DNA of 64,000 nucleotides from an uncultured Opitutia bacterium (GTDB taxonomy: Bacteria > Verrucomicrobiota > Verrucomicrobiia > Opitutales > Opitutaceae). Each line of letters opens with the position of its first letter. Positions within the stretch are counted from its first letter, which is position 1. The DNA is taken from positions 397,001 to 461,000 of the forward strand of contig CAILHZ010000016.1 of assembly GCA_903834135.1 (NCBI GenBank), in the 5' to 3' direction. Both the position numbers and the translations under genes were made by a program. This document shows, piece by piece, positions 21,205 to 30,425 of this stretch. Under the pieces are notes generated by a model. That model had not been told where the DNA came from. It worked only from the letters and a program-made list of their open reading frames with translations, and did no database searches.

Positions 21205-22320
21205 ATGCGCGATTTTTATTTTTTATTTATCAGAGAGCTTAACAAAAGATATTTTTATTTAAAAAAACCTAATAGGATACCTTACAAATATTTAATTCTT
21301 TTTTTTGAAGAACTATCCATGTTACTATCATCGGGGGTTTTGATTTCTGACTCTTTAGAATGCCTAGCCCTAAGATTTCCGCACGCTAAGACTCAAGTAA
21401 TAATACGTGACATATACAAGCAAGTCGTTGATTCAAAGTATAGTTTATCTCAAGCATTCTCTCAATACCCTAAGTCTTTTCCTGCTAGTATTATAGCTGT
21501 AATAGAAGCAGGCGAACAAGGCGGCTCATCGTTGCTAGCCCAAAGATTTAAAGATCTTTCAGAACGAATCTCATATGAGCAATCATTGCGATCTCAAATC
21601 AATCGCGCATGCGCATACCCTCTACTAGTTGTCTTATTATCTTTAGGACTCTATGGGATACTTCTGGAAGTTGTCTTCCCACGACTAGCTGATCTTTTAA
21701 GATCACTTGGAAGCGATCTGCCACCACTTGCTAAAGCAATTATACTTTTTGCAACGATATCGAGAAGAATATGGCCTTTCTTTCTCAGCTTAACGATTTT
21801 GCTGCCGATACTTATAATCTTTGCACGCAAATCATCAAAATTTAAAAAAATAATCGATAAGTGGTTTTTACGCTTACCAATTATAGGTGAAATTTATTGT
21901 TTTACAAAAGCTTCTTTAGTCTGCCGTGTTTTCAAATCTCTCTACATATGCAATCAGCCTACGCCTTACAGCCTAGATTTATGCATAAAACTAATTACAA
22001 ACGATGCATTAAAAAGCGGTTTAATTCGAGCACGTTTTGATATAACTCAAAATGGATCAATGCTATCGACGGCCTTTGCAAAAACAGGTCTATTTCCACC
22101 ATTAGCATGCCTTGCCATAGAGATTGGTGAACGAACCGGTAAAATAGCTCCAGCACTTGATAGGGTTAGTGAATATTTGGCCAAACAAGCAAAAGATCGA
22201 CTTGAAATAGCAATAGCTGTGATCAACCCAATATTGACGCTAACAGTAGTTGCTGTAGCTGGAATTATGCTAATTTCATTTTTCCAAGCCAGTTATCAAA
22301 TAATTTATGCAACGAAATGA
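21205..22320 (+). CDS. Type II secretion / type IV pilus inner-membrane platform protein (GspF/PilC family)
   Basis: Two T2SSF-like repeats (FFEELSMLLSSGVLISDSLECLA...; CRVFKSLYICNQPTPYSLDLCIKLI...LAIEIGERTGKIAPALDRVSEYL). Confidence 0.9.
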   Translation: MRDFYFLFIRELNKRYFYLKKPNRIPYKYLILFFEELSMLLSSGVLISDSLECLALRFPHAKTQVIIRDIYKQVVDSKYSLSQAFSQYPKSFPASIIAVIEAGEQGGSSLLAQRFKDLSERISYEQSLRSQINRACAYPLLVVLLSLGLYGILLEVVFPRLADLLRSLGSDLPPLAKAIILFATISRRIWPFFLSLTILLPILIIFARKSSKFKKIIDKWFLRLPIIGEIYCFTKASLVCRVFKSLYICNQPTPYSLDLCIKLITNDALKSGLIRARFDITQNGSMLSTAFAKTGLFPPLACLAIEIGERTGKIAPALDRVSEYLAKQAKDRLEIAIAVINPILTLTVVAVAGIMLISFFQASYQIIYATK

Positions 22321-22336
22321 AAATTATAGTAATAAA

Positions 22337-23287
22337 ATGATCCGTAATTCAGCATTTACGCTGATCGAGATCATAGCAGTCTGTGCAATTATTGGCATAT
22401 TATTTGCCATAAGTGTTCCAGGAATTCAGTTACAGATTTGGGAGGGCAAGAAGAAATCTGAAACAGATCAACTGGAATCAATAGCTCATATAATCCAATC
22501 CTCATTTGAATCAACGGACCTCGAAGGAACAAATATAGCGGCATTCCCTAACTGCATTCCCCTAGGCACTGCTGCCACCCAGTTTTCAACATCAACAGAT
22601 GTAACTCTTTTGCCTAATATGGCCTCGACTAACGATTGGTATGTAAAAGTCGCTAGGCAGGCAGGCTATAATCCTCAAATTGGTGCTGCTCCAACGCATG
22701 CATTACAACCGCAGATTGCAAATATACTGATAAATAGCAGCCAAAACACACGCATTATGTTATCTGGACCTAATAATGAATCCAACCAGCAGCGTTTTAT
22801 TATTCTCTCCCTTATTTCACCTCGTGGACAATTAGAAATACCAGCCCTGCCAGATATTAATAATACTCAAGTTTATTTAAATTATTTTAACGATCTTTGG
22901 AATACTGATTGGAATTATCCATCAGCAACACTGCCCTCTTCTTGGACCGCCTCGTTAACTAGTTCACAAATATCTGAATGGCAGCATAACAGCCAACTAG
23001 GTTCTAATCTTAGCCTTCTTAGAGTTCAGCGTATAGTTTGTCCAAAATATGCAATTACAGTAAACAATACCCACCCGTCAGATAACTGTTATATTTATTT
23101 TAATTTCAACGGCTCTAATGCGAGCAGTACTTCAATAGTTAATTCTAATTCAGGACCGTATATTATTTCATCTATTTTAGCTGGTCGCCAGATCCAGGCT
23201 TACAGAGGAAATGCAATTCCTCCTAACGCTAATCTATTCACACAATTTATATTAAGGGATAACTGCGAAATAACGCTTCAGGACTGA
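22337..23287 (+). CDS. Type IV prepilin-like / pseudopilin protein (start 22337 preferred over 22307)
   Basis: MIRNSAFTLIEIIAVCAIIGILFAISVPG: FTLIE N-methylation motif plus hydrophobic helix, followed by a large C-terminal domain. Confidence 0.85.
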   Translation: MIRNSAFTLIEIIAVCAIIGILFAISVPGIQLQIWEGKKKSETDQLESIAHIIQSSFESTDLEGTNIAAFPNCIPLGTAATQFSTSTDVTLLPNMASTNDWYVKVARQAGYNPQIGAAPTHALQPQIANILINSSQNTRIMLSGPNNESNQQRFIILSLISPRGQLEIPALPDINNTQVYLNYFNDLWNTDWNYPSATLPSSWTASLTSSQISEWQHNSQLGSNLSLLRVQRIVCPKYAITVNNTHPSDNCYIYFNFNGSNASSTSIVNSNSGPYIISSILAGRQIQAYRGNAIPPNANLFTQFILRDNCEITLQD

Positions 23288-23297
23288 TCTATTCATC

Positions 23298-23702
23298 TCA
23301 TAGATAAGCCGCATAGACGGTGACTCCAACTCCCAGGACTGCGAGTATTATGCCTATAAGACTTAGCTTATCTCTCTTTTCAAGTAAGATTACTTCCAGC
23401 GATTGATTTGTCTTTATTTTGAAAAGTTCTGTTAAGCAATAAACAGACATCGCAACGTTACCCAGAGATAGAACTGCAAATATCCAAGCCAGTTTTGATA
23501 CCCATTTAGTCTCTTTGTATAGCACCCATACTAAAAAAGTGACGAAGCCCCAATACGCATCAAACAATGTAGCAATAAACCAGGGATGCGTTGCAACATT
23601 ACGCGGAACCCCAAATAAAGGACAATGCAACGAGGCCCAACTAGTAACGCAAAGCATTGATATAAGGATACAGGTAAATAGGATGCGAAGAAAACTGATC
23701 AT
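23298..23702 (-). CDS. Small membrane protein, DUF1475-like
   Basis: HPWFIATLFDAYWGFVTFLVWVLYKETKWVSKLAW motif; four hydrophobic segments. Confidence 0.6.
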   Translation of the reverse strand: MISFLRILFTCILISMLCVTSWASLHCPLFGVPRNVATHPWFIATLFDAYWGFVTFLVWVLYKETKWVSKLAWIFAVLSLGNVAMSVYCLTELFKIKTNQSLEVILLEKRDKLSLIGIILAVLGVGVTVYAAYL

Positions 23703-23816
23703 TTAAGCAGTATATACCTAGTTTTACCTGCACACAAGTCGCAGAAGTAGCATATTCCATATCGACGTTTTAGATATCATCCCCAAGATTCTGATATAAC
23801 CTAAAACTCAATACAG

Positions 23817-24269
23817 ATGATATACGATCTTCTTACGAATTATAATCTCTACAGCAAAGCAAATGCACGGCTTGCGCTTGGCTTTGAATGGTTATCTAAA
23901 CTTGACCCTAAAACACTCGATGGTCGCATAGATATCAAAGGTGATGAAGTTTTTGCTATCGTCCAAAGTTACACCACTTTTCCGGCGAACGAAAAACGGT
24001 TCGAGACTCATAAAGATCATATTGATATCCAATATATTTTTGAGGGTGAAGAGATGATGTATTACGAACCAGTTAGAAACTTAACAGTAACCGAAGCTTA
24101 CAACCCTGAACGCGATGTCGCTTTCTATGCAGACTCCGCAGAATTTGTAAGCCTTCCCTGTAAAACTGGTCAGTTTACTGTATTTTATCCTGAAGATGCG
24201 CATAAACCCTCCTGTATCTTAAATAAAGCAAGCTATGTAAGAAAAGTAGTCGTTAAGGTTAAATTCTAA
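23817..24269 (+). CDS. YhcH/YjgK/YiaL (DUF386) family protein
   Basis: RFETHKDHIDIQYIFEGEEMMYYEP and C-term FTVFYPEDAHKPSCI...VRKVVVKVKF. Confidence 0.9.
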   Translation: MIYDLLTNYNLYSKANARLALGFEWLSKLDPKTLDGRIDIKGDEVFAIVQSYTTFPANEKRFETHKDHIDIQYIFEGEEMMYYEPVRNLTVTEAYNPERDVAFYADSAEFVSLPCKTGQFTVFYPEDAHKPSCILNKASYVRKVVVKVKF

Positions 24270-24290
24270 TGTAGCGTTACAGTTATTGCG

Positions 24291-25700
24291 ATGAGTTCCC
24301 CTCTAATCCAATCATCCCAAAACGAGCATACAAACTCGTCAGGAGGTTCAATGTCACTTGAAGGGATGCACAATACTGTACCTGTACCAGACATAGGTGC
24401 TAGTTTTTGGAAAAAATGGCGCGCGTTTGTTGGACCCGCTATTTTGATAAGCGTAGGATATATGGATCCAGGAAACTGGGGAACTGACTTAGCTGCAGGT
24501 GCTCAATTTAAATATGGTCTTCTTTGGGTAGTAGCGCTGTCGAGTCTCATGGCGATTGTTCTTCAAGTAATATCAGCAAGACTTGGAGTTGTTGCAGGTA
24601 AAGATCTAGCCCAATGCTGCAGAGATTGGTATCCTACATGGACTAGAATTCCTAATTGGCTTTTATGTGAATGTGCTATTGGTGCATGCGATCTAGCGGA
24701 AGTCCTTGGAAGCGCTGTTGCAATTAATCTCTTATTCCACATACCCCTTTTCTGGGCTGTTGTTATTACTAGCTTTGATGTGCTGCTTTTATTAGCACTT
24801 CAAAGTTTCGGAATAAGAATGATCGAAGCTGTAGTCCTGGTACTTGTTGCAACAATTACTGCTTGTTATGGCATTGAGCTATTCGTAATCCCACAAACAC
24901 AGCCAAATCTATTGGAGATGGGACACGCTCTTTTCCACCCAAGCCTCAGCCAACCCGGAATGCTCTTCATAGCAATAGGGATTATCGGGGCTACAGTAAT
25001 GCCCCATAATTTATACCTGCATTCTGCACTTGTCCAAAGTCGCCAATTTCAAAAAGACGAGACGTCTATTAAAAGTGCAATACGATTTAATACTATTGAT
25101 TCAACCTGCTCACTCACGATCGCTTTTTTAGTGAATGCAGCCATTCTTTCCCTAGCAGCTATTGTATTCTATGGAAAAACTTCTGTGACGGTATCAGGAG
25201 GACAGGTAGTATCATTTTCTAATTCTAGTGACTGGATTAGAATTGCGTACCTAACACTCGCTCCTCTTCTAGGAACTGCTGCTGCGAGTTTACTTTTTGT
25301 AATCGCATTATTCGCAAGCGGTCAAAGTAGCACAATTACTGGAACCCTAGCAGGTCAAGTAGTGATGGAAGGTTTCATGAATTGGAGGATAAGACCTTGG
25401 CTTAGACGTTTTATCACACGCATGCTAGCAATCATTCCTGCAATTGTAGTGATAGGCTTACATGGAGACTCTAGTGTGAACGACCTACTGACATTAAGTC
25501 AGGTTATACTCGCAATGCAGTTACCTTTTGCCATGTTTCCATTACTTCATTTCACAAGTTCTAAAGAGAAAATGGGGAAATGGAAACTAGGTTGGTTTCT
25601 TCTTATAGCTGGTTGGGGTACAGCAATCACAATCACTGTAATGGATATTATTAGTTTACCCGGCTGCCTTAAAACTGCGTGGGCAATAATTCATGGCTAA
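24291..25700 (+). CDS. mntH: Nramp-family divalent metal transporter
   Basis: ISVGYMDPGNWGTDLAAGAQFKYGLLWVV; IGATVMPHNLYLHSALVQSR. Confidence 0.95.
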   Translation: MSSPLIQSSQNEHTNSSGGSMSLEGMHNTVPVPDIGASFWKKWRAFVGPAILISVGYMDPGNWGTDLAAGAQFKYGLLWVVALSSLMAIVLQVISARLGVVAGKDLAQCCRDWYPTWTRIPNWLLCECAIGACDLAEVLGSAVAINLLFHIPLFWAVVITSFDVLLLLALQSFGIRMIEAVVLVLVATITACYGIELFVIPQTQPNLLEMGHALFHPSLSQPGMLFIAIGIIGATVMPHNLYLHSALVQSRQFQKDETSIKSAIRFNTIDSTCSLTIAFLVNAAILSLAAIVFYGKTSVTVSGGQVVSFSNSSDWIRIAYLTLAPLLGTAAASLLFVIALFASGQSSTITGTLAGQVVMEGFMNWRIRPWLRRFITRMLAIIPAIVVIGLHGDSSVNDLLTLSQVILAMQLPFAMFPLLHFTSSKEKMGKWKLGWFLLIAGWGTAITITVMDIISLPGCLKTAWAIIHG

Positions 25701-26149
25701 TGAACACCACCCTAGAAAAATCTCCTCATATTAGCTTATATCCTAACATATTAGTTACTCTGGACGGTAATCCAAGTGATCGTGCGATTATTGATCATAT
25801 TAAACCTCTTGCATCCGCCTCTCAAAGCCATGTCACTCTTTTCCATGTTGCTGATGGATGGGCAGCACGCACCTACGGGAAGCTCGCAATAAGTTCGGAA
25901 ATTAGTTCGGACGAAAAATATTTAGAAACAATCAAAGCTGAATTTTTAAAGTCGAATATACTTACTGATTCAGTTCTTGCATTTGGAGAACCTGCAAAAG
26001 AGATAATTCGTTGGGCTGAATCTAATCCGTGTAATCTTATAGCTATGAGTACACATGGACACGCGTTTTTTGGAGATTTCTTTTTAGGATCGACTTCCAG
26101 AGAGGTAAGACACGCGGTCAAAGTACCCGTACTCTTACTCAAGGCCTAA
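25679..26149 (+). CDS. Universal stress protein (UspA family)
   Basis: ILVTLDGNPSDRAIIDHIKPLA, LIAMSTHGHAFFGDFFLGSTSREVRHAVKVPVLLL. Confidence 0.93.
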   Translation: MGNNSWLMNTTLEKSPHISLYPNILVTLDGNPSDRAIIDHIKPLASASQSHVTLFHVADGWAARTYGKLAISSEISSDEKYLETIKAEFLKSNILTDSVLAFGEPAKEIIRWAESNPCNLIAMSTHGHAFFGDFFLGSTSREVRHAVKVPVLLLKA

Positions 26150-26154
26150 TATAA

Positions 26155-28491
26155 TTATTTCCTAGTTGTTACTTCAGTCTGATCGAAAATTATTTTCTCT
26201 CGTAAATGAGTAATACGTGATTTTGCTTCGCTATTTCGAACGGCCATTCCATAAGCGGCAACTTCCCCAACAATAAATACTTTTTTCCGACCACGTGTAA
26301 TTGCAGTATATAGCAAATTACGCTGAAGCATCATAAAGTGTCCTTTAAGTAGCGGGATAACAACAACAGGGTATTCACTGCCTTGCGATTTGTGAATCGT
26401 GATTGAGTAAGCAAGCCCCAGCTCCCCCATTTCTCCACGTGTATACTCGTGCCTGTCTCCATCAAAATCTGCAGTGAGTGTACCTTCAACACCATCCACC
26501 CTTACTATAGATCCGATATCTCCATTAAAAAGAACCTTGTCGTAATTATTTTTCAACTGAATGACCTTATCCCCCACCTTAAATTCTATTGCTCCGATAC
26601 GAATGCCACGTGCAGCAGAACGGTTCATACTTGCCTGAAGCTGCGTATTTAGATTTGCAACACCTGCAACACCCTTATGCATAGGTGCAAGAATTTGTAT
26701 ATCCTTTATTGGATGAAACCATGAAAAATGCTTAGGCACATACTGCGTACATATTTCAATCACCTTACTCACACAGTCTTCAGCAGAATCTGCAGCTACA
26801 AACGTAAGATCGCTCCAAGCAGGTATAGAGGCAACATCAGGCACAACAGGTGGAGGAGAAGTGTCTCCTCCATTAACAGCGTGCGCAATTGTCACAATGT
26901 TACTTTGTCCTTGTTGACGATAAATAACTGAAAGCCGCGTAACTGGGATAACATTAACTTTGGGCTCTTCCTTTAACGCCTGCTCCGGATTGAGCGAGCC
27001 AACTGCAATAATATCTTTGAGCACATCACCAGCACCAACACTTGGTAATTGATCTACGTCACCTACAAGTAATAAATGGCCGCGAGCAGGGACTGCTTGT
27101 AATAGCGCTGCAGCAAGACGGCTATCAAGCATCGACGCCTCATCAACAATTAGAAAATCAGTATTAAGAGGTCTCGATTCATTAGTAGAAAATCCTCCAC
27201 CTCCTGGATCTAACTTTAGAAGCCTATGAATCGTGGAAGCGTAGCCTCCAGTTGTTTCAGCTAAACGTTGAGCCGCTCTACCGGTAGGCGCAGCTAAGTG
27301 TACTTTAACTTTTTTCGCTTTAAGAATATCAACAAGCGCTCTTAAAATTGTAGTTTTTCCGGTTCCTGGACCGCCTGTCAGAACGGTAATCTTGTGTGTA
27401 AGTGCACGACTTACTGCTAAACGCTGTAATTCGTGAAATTGAAACCCTGCCTTCTCTTCAGCCCAAATTACAGCAGCATCTACTTTAATAGGAGGTAGTG
27501 CACTTACTGCTTTTTTAATTCTTTTAAGCGATTCAGCTATTTTTTCCTCTGCTCTACTATTATTTGGCAACTGCACTAATTGCATTGGCCATTCTGAATT
27601 ACGCTTTAAAAGACTCAGTACATCAGGAACTACAGGTATGGCCTGTAATACAATTTGCTTCGATTCAATCAATGCTTTGATACGTAGATCAACAAGATCG
27701 GCCGATGTCTCCAGAAGATTTGCTGTATGGTCTCGCAGTTCGTTTTGTCCATAGGCTGTGTGCCCATCCTCTTGAAGCGTATCTAATGCGTATATTATAC
27801 CCGCATCAATACGAGGAGCAGCGTCGTTGGCAAAACCAATATTAATTGCGATTTTATCTGCCGTTTTAAATCCTATACCGTCAATCTCTCTTGCTACGCG
27901 ATACGGCTCCTTAAGAAGTACTCTTTGTGACTCTGCTCCGTACTTAGCTACAAGCTTTATACACTGACTTGGCGTTACTCCATAGGTTTGTAAAAATACG
28001 TATACTTCACGCTCCGTCTTTTTTTCATCCCATGCTTTTTTTATGGCTGTAGCACGTTTAGCCCCAATACCTTCGACTTTGCGCAACTTACCCGATTCTT
28101 CACTTAAAACTCGAAAAGTATCGGCACCAAAAACATCGACAATTTTATTGGCATATACTTTGCCAATACCAGGCACTAATCCACTACCAAGGTATTTTCT
28201 GATTCCATGAACGCTTGAGGGAAGTTCACTTTTAAAGGAATTGATTTTAAATTGAGAACCATGTTGAGCATGCCGCGTCCACTCACCTAAAAGATGTAGC
28301 GTTTCACCGCACTCTACACCTGGTAAAGCACCCACAATGGTCACGAGCTCTACTTTCGAACTTTCTGAATCAACTTCAGGGCGTAGTTCAGCTATTGTGT
28401 AATGATTCTCTTCATTAAAAAAAATGATTCTCTCCACCACTCCGGTAAGAGAGTTAGCCGCCCCTGCTGATGAAGAAGTTACATTAGCCAC
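26155..28491 (-). CDS. recD2: RecD2/TraA-like ATP-dependent DNA helicase
   Basis: N-term GVVERIIFFNEENHYTIAEL, HhH repeats, Walker A LTGGPGTGKTTIL, LAAPTGRAAQRL, YSITIHKSQGSEYPVV, LLYTAITRGRK. Confidence 0.93.
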   Translation of the reverse strand: MANVTSSSAGAANSLTGVVERIIFFNEENHYTIAELRPEVDSESSKVELVTIVGALPGVECGETLHLLGEWTRHAQHGSQFKINSFKSELPSSVHGIRKYLGSGLVPGIGKVYANKIVDVFGADTFRVLSEESGKLRKVEGIGAKRATAIKKAWDEKKTEREVYVFLQTYGVTPSQCIKLVAKYGAESQRVLLKEPYRVAREIDGIGFKTADKIAINIGFANDAAPRIDAGIIYALDTLQEDGHTAYGQNELRDHTANLLETSADLVDLRIKALIESKQIVLQAIPVVPDVLSLLKRNSEWPMQLVQLPNNSRAEEKIAESLKRIKKAVSALPPIKVDAAVIWAEEKAGFQFHELQRLAVSRALTHKITVLTGGPGTGKTTILRALVDILKAKKVKVHLAAPTGRAAQRLAETTGGYASTIHRLLKLDPGGGGFSTNESRPLNTDFLIVDEASMLDSRLAAALLQAVPARGHLLLVGDVDQLPSVGAGDVLKDIIAVGSLNPEQALKEEPKVNVIPVTRLSVIYRQQGQSNIVTIAHAVNGGDTSPPPVVPDVASIPAWSDLTFVAADSAEDCVSKVIEICTQYVPKHFSWFHPIKDIQILAPMHKGVAGVANLNTQLQASMNRSAARGIRIGAIEFKVGDKVIQLKNNYDKVLFNGDIGSIVRVDGVEGTLTADFDGDRHEYTRGEMGELGLAYSITIHKSQGSEYPVVVIPLLKGHFMMLQRNLLYTAITRGRKKVFIVGEVAAYGMAVRNSEAKSRITHLREKIIFDQTEVTTRK

Positions 28492-28546
28492 AGATAAGTA
28501 TTAAAGAAACGTGGAGCCCAGCTTATGGCAAGCGCATGCAAGACAC

Positions 28547-29287
28547 TCAAAGACCTAGATCGTCTGCCATCTCATCAAAATTAGCATATATTGCATCTGC
28601 TCCTGCTTCTTTAAGCTCTGCTAGATTATGTGTTCCCGTGGTAACACACCACGATACAATACCCCCGTTATGAGCCGCTTGAACATCAAAAGGCGAATCT
28701 CCAATCAAGACGGCAGCTTTAGTGCTACTTCCTAGTAAATTTAACGTATGCGAGGTCATTTGAGCTGCAGGTTTTAGCCATGGAGTATCCCCAGCACCAA
28801 CAACAACATTCATGTAGCGCGCAATTGATAAATGCTCGCAAATGCGCCTCGCCGAGGGTCCATGCTTATTCGTGCACACCCCTAATGTAGCTCCCCGAGC
28901 ATGTAACTTTTCTAGCAAGCTAAGAGCACCAGGTAAAAGCACAACATCATCCAACATGGTTTTATCCCAATACTCCCGATAGATAGTTAACCCTTCTTGA
29001 TGATATTGAGTAGGTATTAGCTTAGAAAAAGCACGTTCTAGGCCTCCCCCAACCGCTGACCTAACTTGCTCCATTGTTGGCTTTGGCAATCCCAATCGAT
29101 TCATAGTGAATACGTAGGAGCGGTGAATAGCCTGAAAATGGTCTACCAGTGTACCATCTAGATCAAAAAGATATGTGCGAAAACCCATGGAATAAAAACC
29201 CAATACATAATTGTTACATTTCGCAACTAAACGAATTAAAACCTCATTATCAGATTGGCCTAAGCCGTCTTTCAAACCAGTATTCAA
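28547..29287 (-). CDS. HAD-family phosphatase, phosphoglycolate phosphatase-like
   Basis: YLFDLDGTLVDHFQAIHRS; GVCTNKHG; VLIGDSPFDVQAAHNGG. True start probably internal. Confidence 0.88.
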   Translation of the reverse strand: MNTGLKDGLGQSDNEVLIRLVAKCNNYVLGFYSMGFRTYLFDLDGTLVDHFQAIHRSYVFTMNRLGLPKPTMEQVRSAVGGGLERAFSKLIPTQYHQEGLTIYREYWDKTMLDDVVLLPGALSLLEKLHARGATLGVCTNKHGPSARRICEHLSIARYMNVVVGAGDTPWLKPAAQMTSHTLNLLGSSTKAAVLIGDSPFDVQAAHNGGIVSWCVTTGTHNLAELKEAGADAIYANFDEMADDLGL

Positions 29288-29290
29288 TGG

Positions 29291-30421
29291 ATGCCAGCTA
29301 CTTCAAAAATACTTTTAGCTGAAGTAAGTATTGAAACGACGAATAAGTCGCTGGAAGTTTGCGTGAGTGGCATTTGGCATATTGCATCAAAAAAGCCGTC
29401 TTGGTCTCAGTATAGTACAAGTCTTAAAGACATAGATTTAGTTTTCATCAAAACATCAGGTCTTGAAGCCTGGGATAGCTCGCTTCTTCTTTTTTTAATT
29501 GAAATTAAGACCTGGTGTAAAATACACAAAATAGCGTGCACCACATCGGCATTGCCTACACGCATGTACGATCTTTTGGAAAACCTTGAAGGTGTTTACG
29601 ATAGTGAAATAGCAAAGCCTAGAGGTGAGAACTTTTTAGCAACCGTTGGTATAGCAACACAACAAGCGTGGTTTAATCTTAAAGGGATTCTTGGTTTTAT
29701 TGGAGAAGCTTGTTTAGGTCTTGCACGTCTACCTTCTCGCTTAGGTAAATTTCGCTGGAGAGATTGGATTCATCAGATGCAGGCTTGCGGCGTTATGTCA
29801 CTGCCTATTGTAAGCCTAATTAGTTTTTTAGTTGGTCTGACCCTTGCATATCAAGCAGCCGTCGAATTACGGCAATTTGGTGCAGATATATTTATTGCTG
29901 ATATTGTAGGTTTATCTGTGGTTCGCGAAATGGGGCCTATGATGGCAGCTATAATACTCGCAGGGCGAACTGGAGCATCGTTTGCAGCAACGATTGGCAA
30001 TATGCGAGCCAATGAAGAAATCGATGCTTTGGAGGTATTAGGTATTTCTGCAATTGATTTTCTAGTTATACCACGGCTCTTGGCTTTAGGTCTGATGATG
30101 CCTCTTTTAACGCTTTATGCTAACTGTGTAGGCATTCTAGGAGGCATGGTTGTTGCAGGAGGAATTCTTCAAATTCCTCCCTCGGCCTACTGGATAGAAA
30201 CACAAAGCAGTATCGATCTCACCGATCTAGGTACTGGTCTTTTGAAAGCCACTACATTTGGGCTATTAATTGGCCTATCTGGATGTATGCGCGGCTTACA
30301 ATCTGAACGCAGCGCTGAGGGGGTTGGGAAAGCAACCACATCTGCTGTAGTAACAGCAATCCTTCTCATCATTATAGCAGATTCTTTATTTGCTATTCTC
30401 TTCCACGCATTAGGAATCTAG
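29291..30421 (+). CDS. MlaE-family ABC permease with N-terminal STAS-like domain
   Basis: C-terminal MlaE domain (MAAIILAGRTGASFAATIGNMRANEEIDALEVLG); N-terminal about 110 aa STAS/MlaB-like. Confidence 0.92.
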   Translation: MPATSKILLAEVSIETTNKSLEVCVSGIWHIASKKPSWSQYSTSLKDIDLVFIKTSGLEAWDSSLLLFLIEIKTWCKIHKIACTTSALPTRMYDLLENLEGVYDSEIAKPRGENFLATVGIATQQAWFNLKGILGFIGEACLGLARLPSRLGKFRWRDWIHQMQACGVMSLPIVSLISFLVGLTLAYQAAVELRQFGADIFIADIVGLSVVREMGPMMAAIILAGRTGASFAATIGNMRANEEIDALEVLGISAIDFLVIPRLLALGLMMPLLTLYANCVGILGGMVVAGGILQIPPSAYWIETQSSIDLTDLGTGLLKATTFGLLIGLSGCMRGLQSERSAEGVGKATTSAVVTAILLIIIADSLFAILFHALGI

Positions 30422-30425
30422 GAGC

